Shown here piece after piece: positions 21,506 through 21,533 of a stretch of DNA of 21,533 nucleotides (its first letter is position 1; each line of letters starts with the position of its first letter). The stretch comes from a virus. A model generated the notes under the pieces. That model was not told the origin of the DNA. It saw only the letters and a list, made by a program, of their open reading frames with translations, and did no database searches. A program made the translations under genes and the position numbers. The stretch lies in IMG/VR virus record IMGVR_UViG_3300013100_000034, positions 1 to 21,533 of that record; one strand, 5' to 3'.

Positions 21506-21533
21506 TGGAGCCACAGGAGGGATTCGAACCCCC
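21506..21533 (-). tRNA. 3' end of a tRNA gene (5' part outside window)
   Basis: Only the T arm (GGGGG-TTCGAAT-CCCTC), the 3' acceptor strand CTGTGGC, base T and an encoded CCA (21508-21506) are in the window. The anticodon is outside, so the isotype is unknown. It ends one base before tRNA-Gln begins, so the two are part of a cluster and probably one transcript. Confidence 0.85.

Noticed and set aside
1-21533. CRISPR array, insertion sequence or integrase attachment site
   Set aside because: I saw no regularly spaced direct repeats, no transposase or integrase reading frame, and no repeat of the tRNA 3' ends elsewhere in the window.

Overview
The window is part of a tailed double-stranded DNA phage (or prophage) genome of siphovirus type. 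A high-GC Gram-positive, probably actinobacterial, host is suggested by the NrdH-type redoxin, the style of the tail genes, promoters set directly in front of start codons and the mixed G/C-rich codon use. The host assignment is inference; nothing in the window names a host.

From about 18.9 kb down to base 1 the minus strand carries one virion-morphogenesis block, read right to left. It starts with a putative small terminase subunit, a 55-aa ORF, the large terminase, the portal, a maturation protease with scaffold-like tail, a DUF2190-like decoration protein, the major capsid protein (TTG start, no internal Met) and a 75-aa fiber-like protein. Then come four head-tail joining proteins (adaptor, stopper, gp10-like, tail terminator), a 59-aa ORF, two tandem paralogous major tail proteins (the second with an added Ig-like TIG domain), a tail assembly chaperone pair (the second ORF in the -1 frame), a 1234-aa tape measure protein and three tail-tip proteins. 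The last of these runs off the left edge. Genes are packed with TAATG overlaps or gaps of a few bases. Hairpins near 12.46, 12.16 and 8.76 kb break the block up, and promoter-like sequences lie near 18.88, 15.0 and 10.3 kb.

Right of the block, a minus-strand NrdH-like redoxin gene is separated from it by a strong intrinsic terminator. A divergent intergenic region (19.26-19.42 kb) holds two TTGACA promoters, one facing each way. On the plus strand follow a 448-aa DGQHR (DndB-like) protein, a perfect 14-bp hairpin, and a 194-aa protein with a HicA-like N-terminus and a winged-helix-like second half. The window ends with a minus-strand tRNA-Gln(CUG), whose 3' end abuts the stop codon of that plus-strand gene, and the 3' part of another tRNA.

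The structural block is conventional in gene order. The points most worth a second look are the DGQHR and HicA-like genes, the recurring leaderless-promoter layout, the Met-free TTG-started capsid gene, the duplicated tail tube gene with an Ig domain, and the tail-chaperone frameshift without a canonical slippery site.
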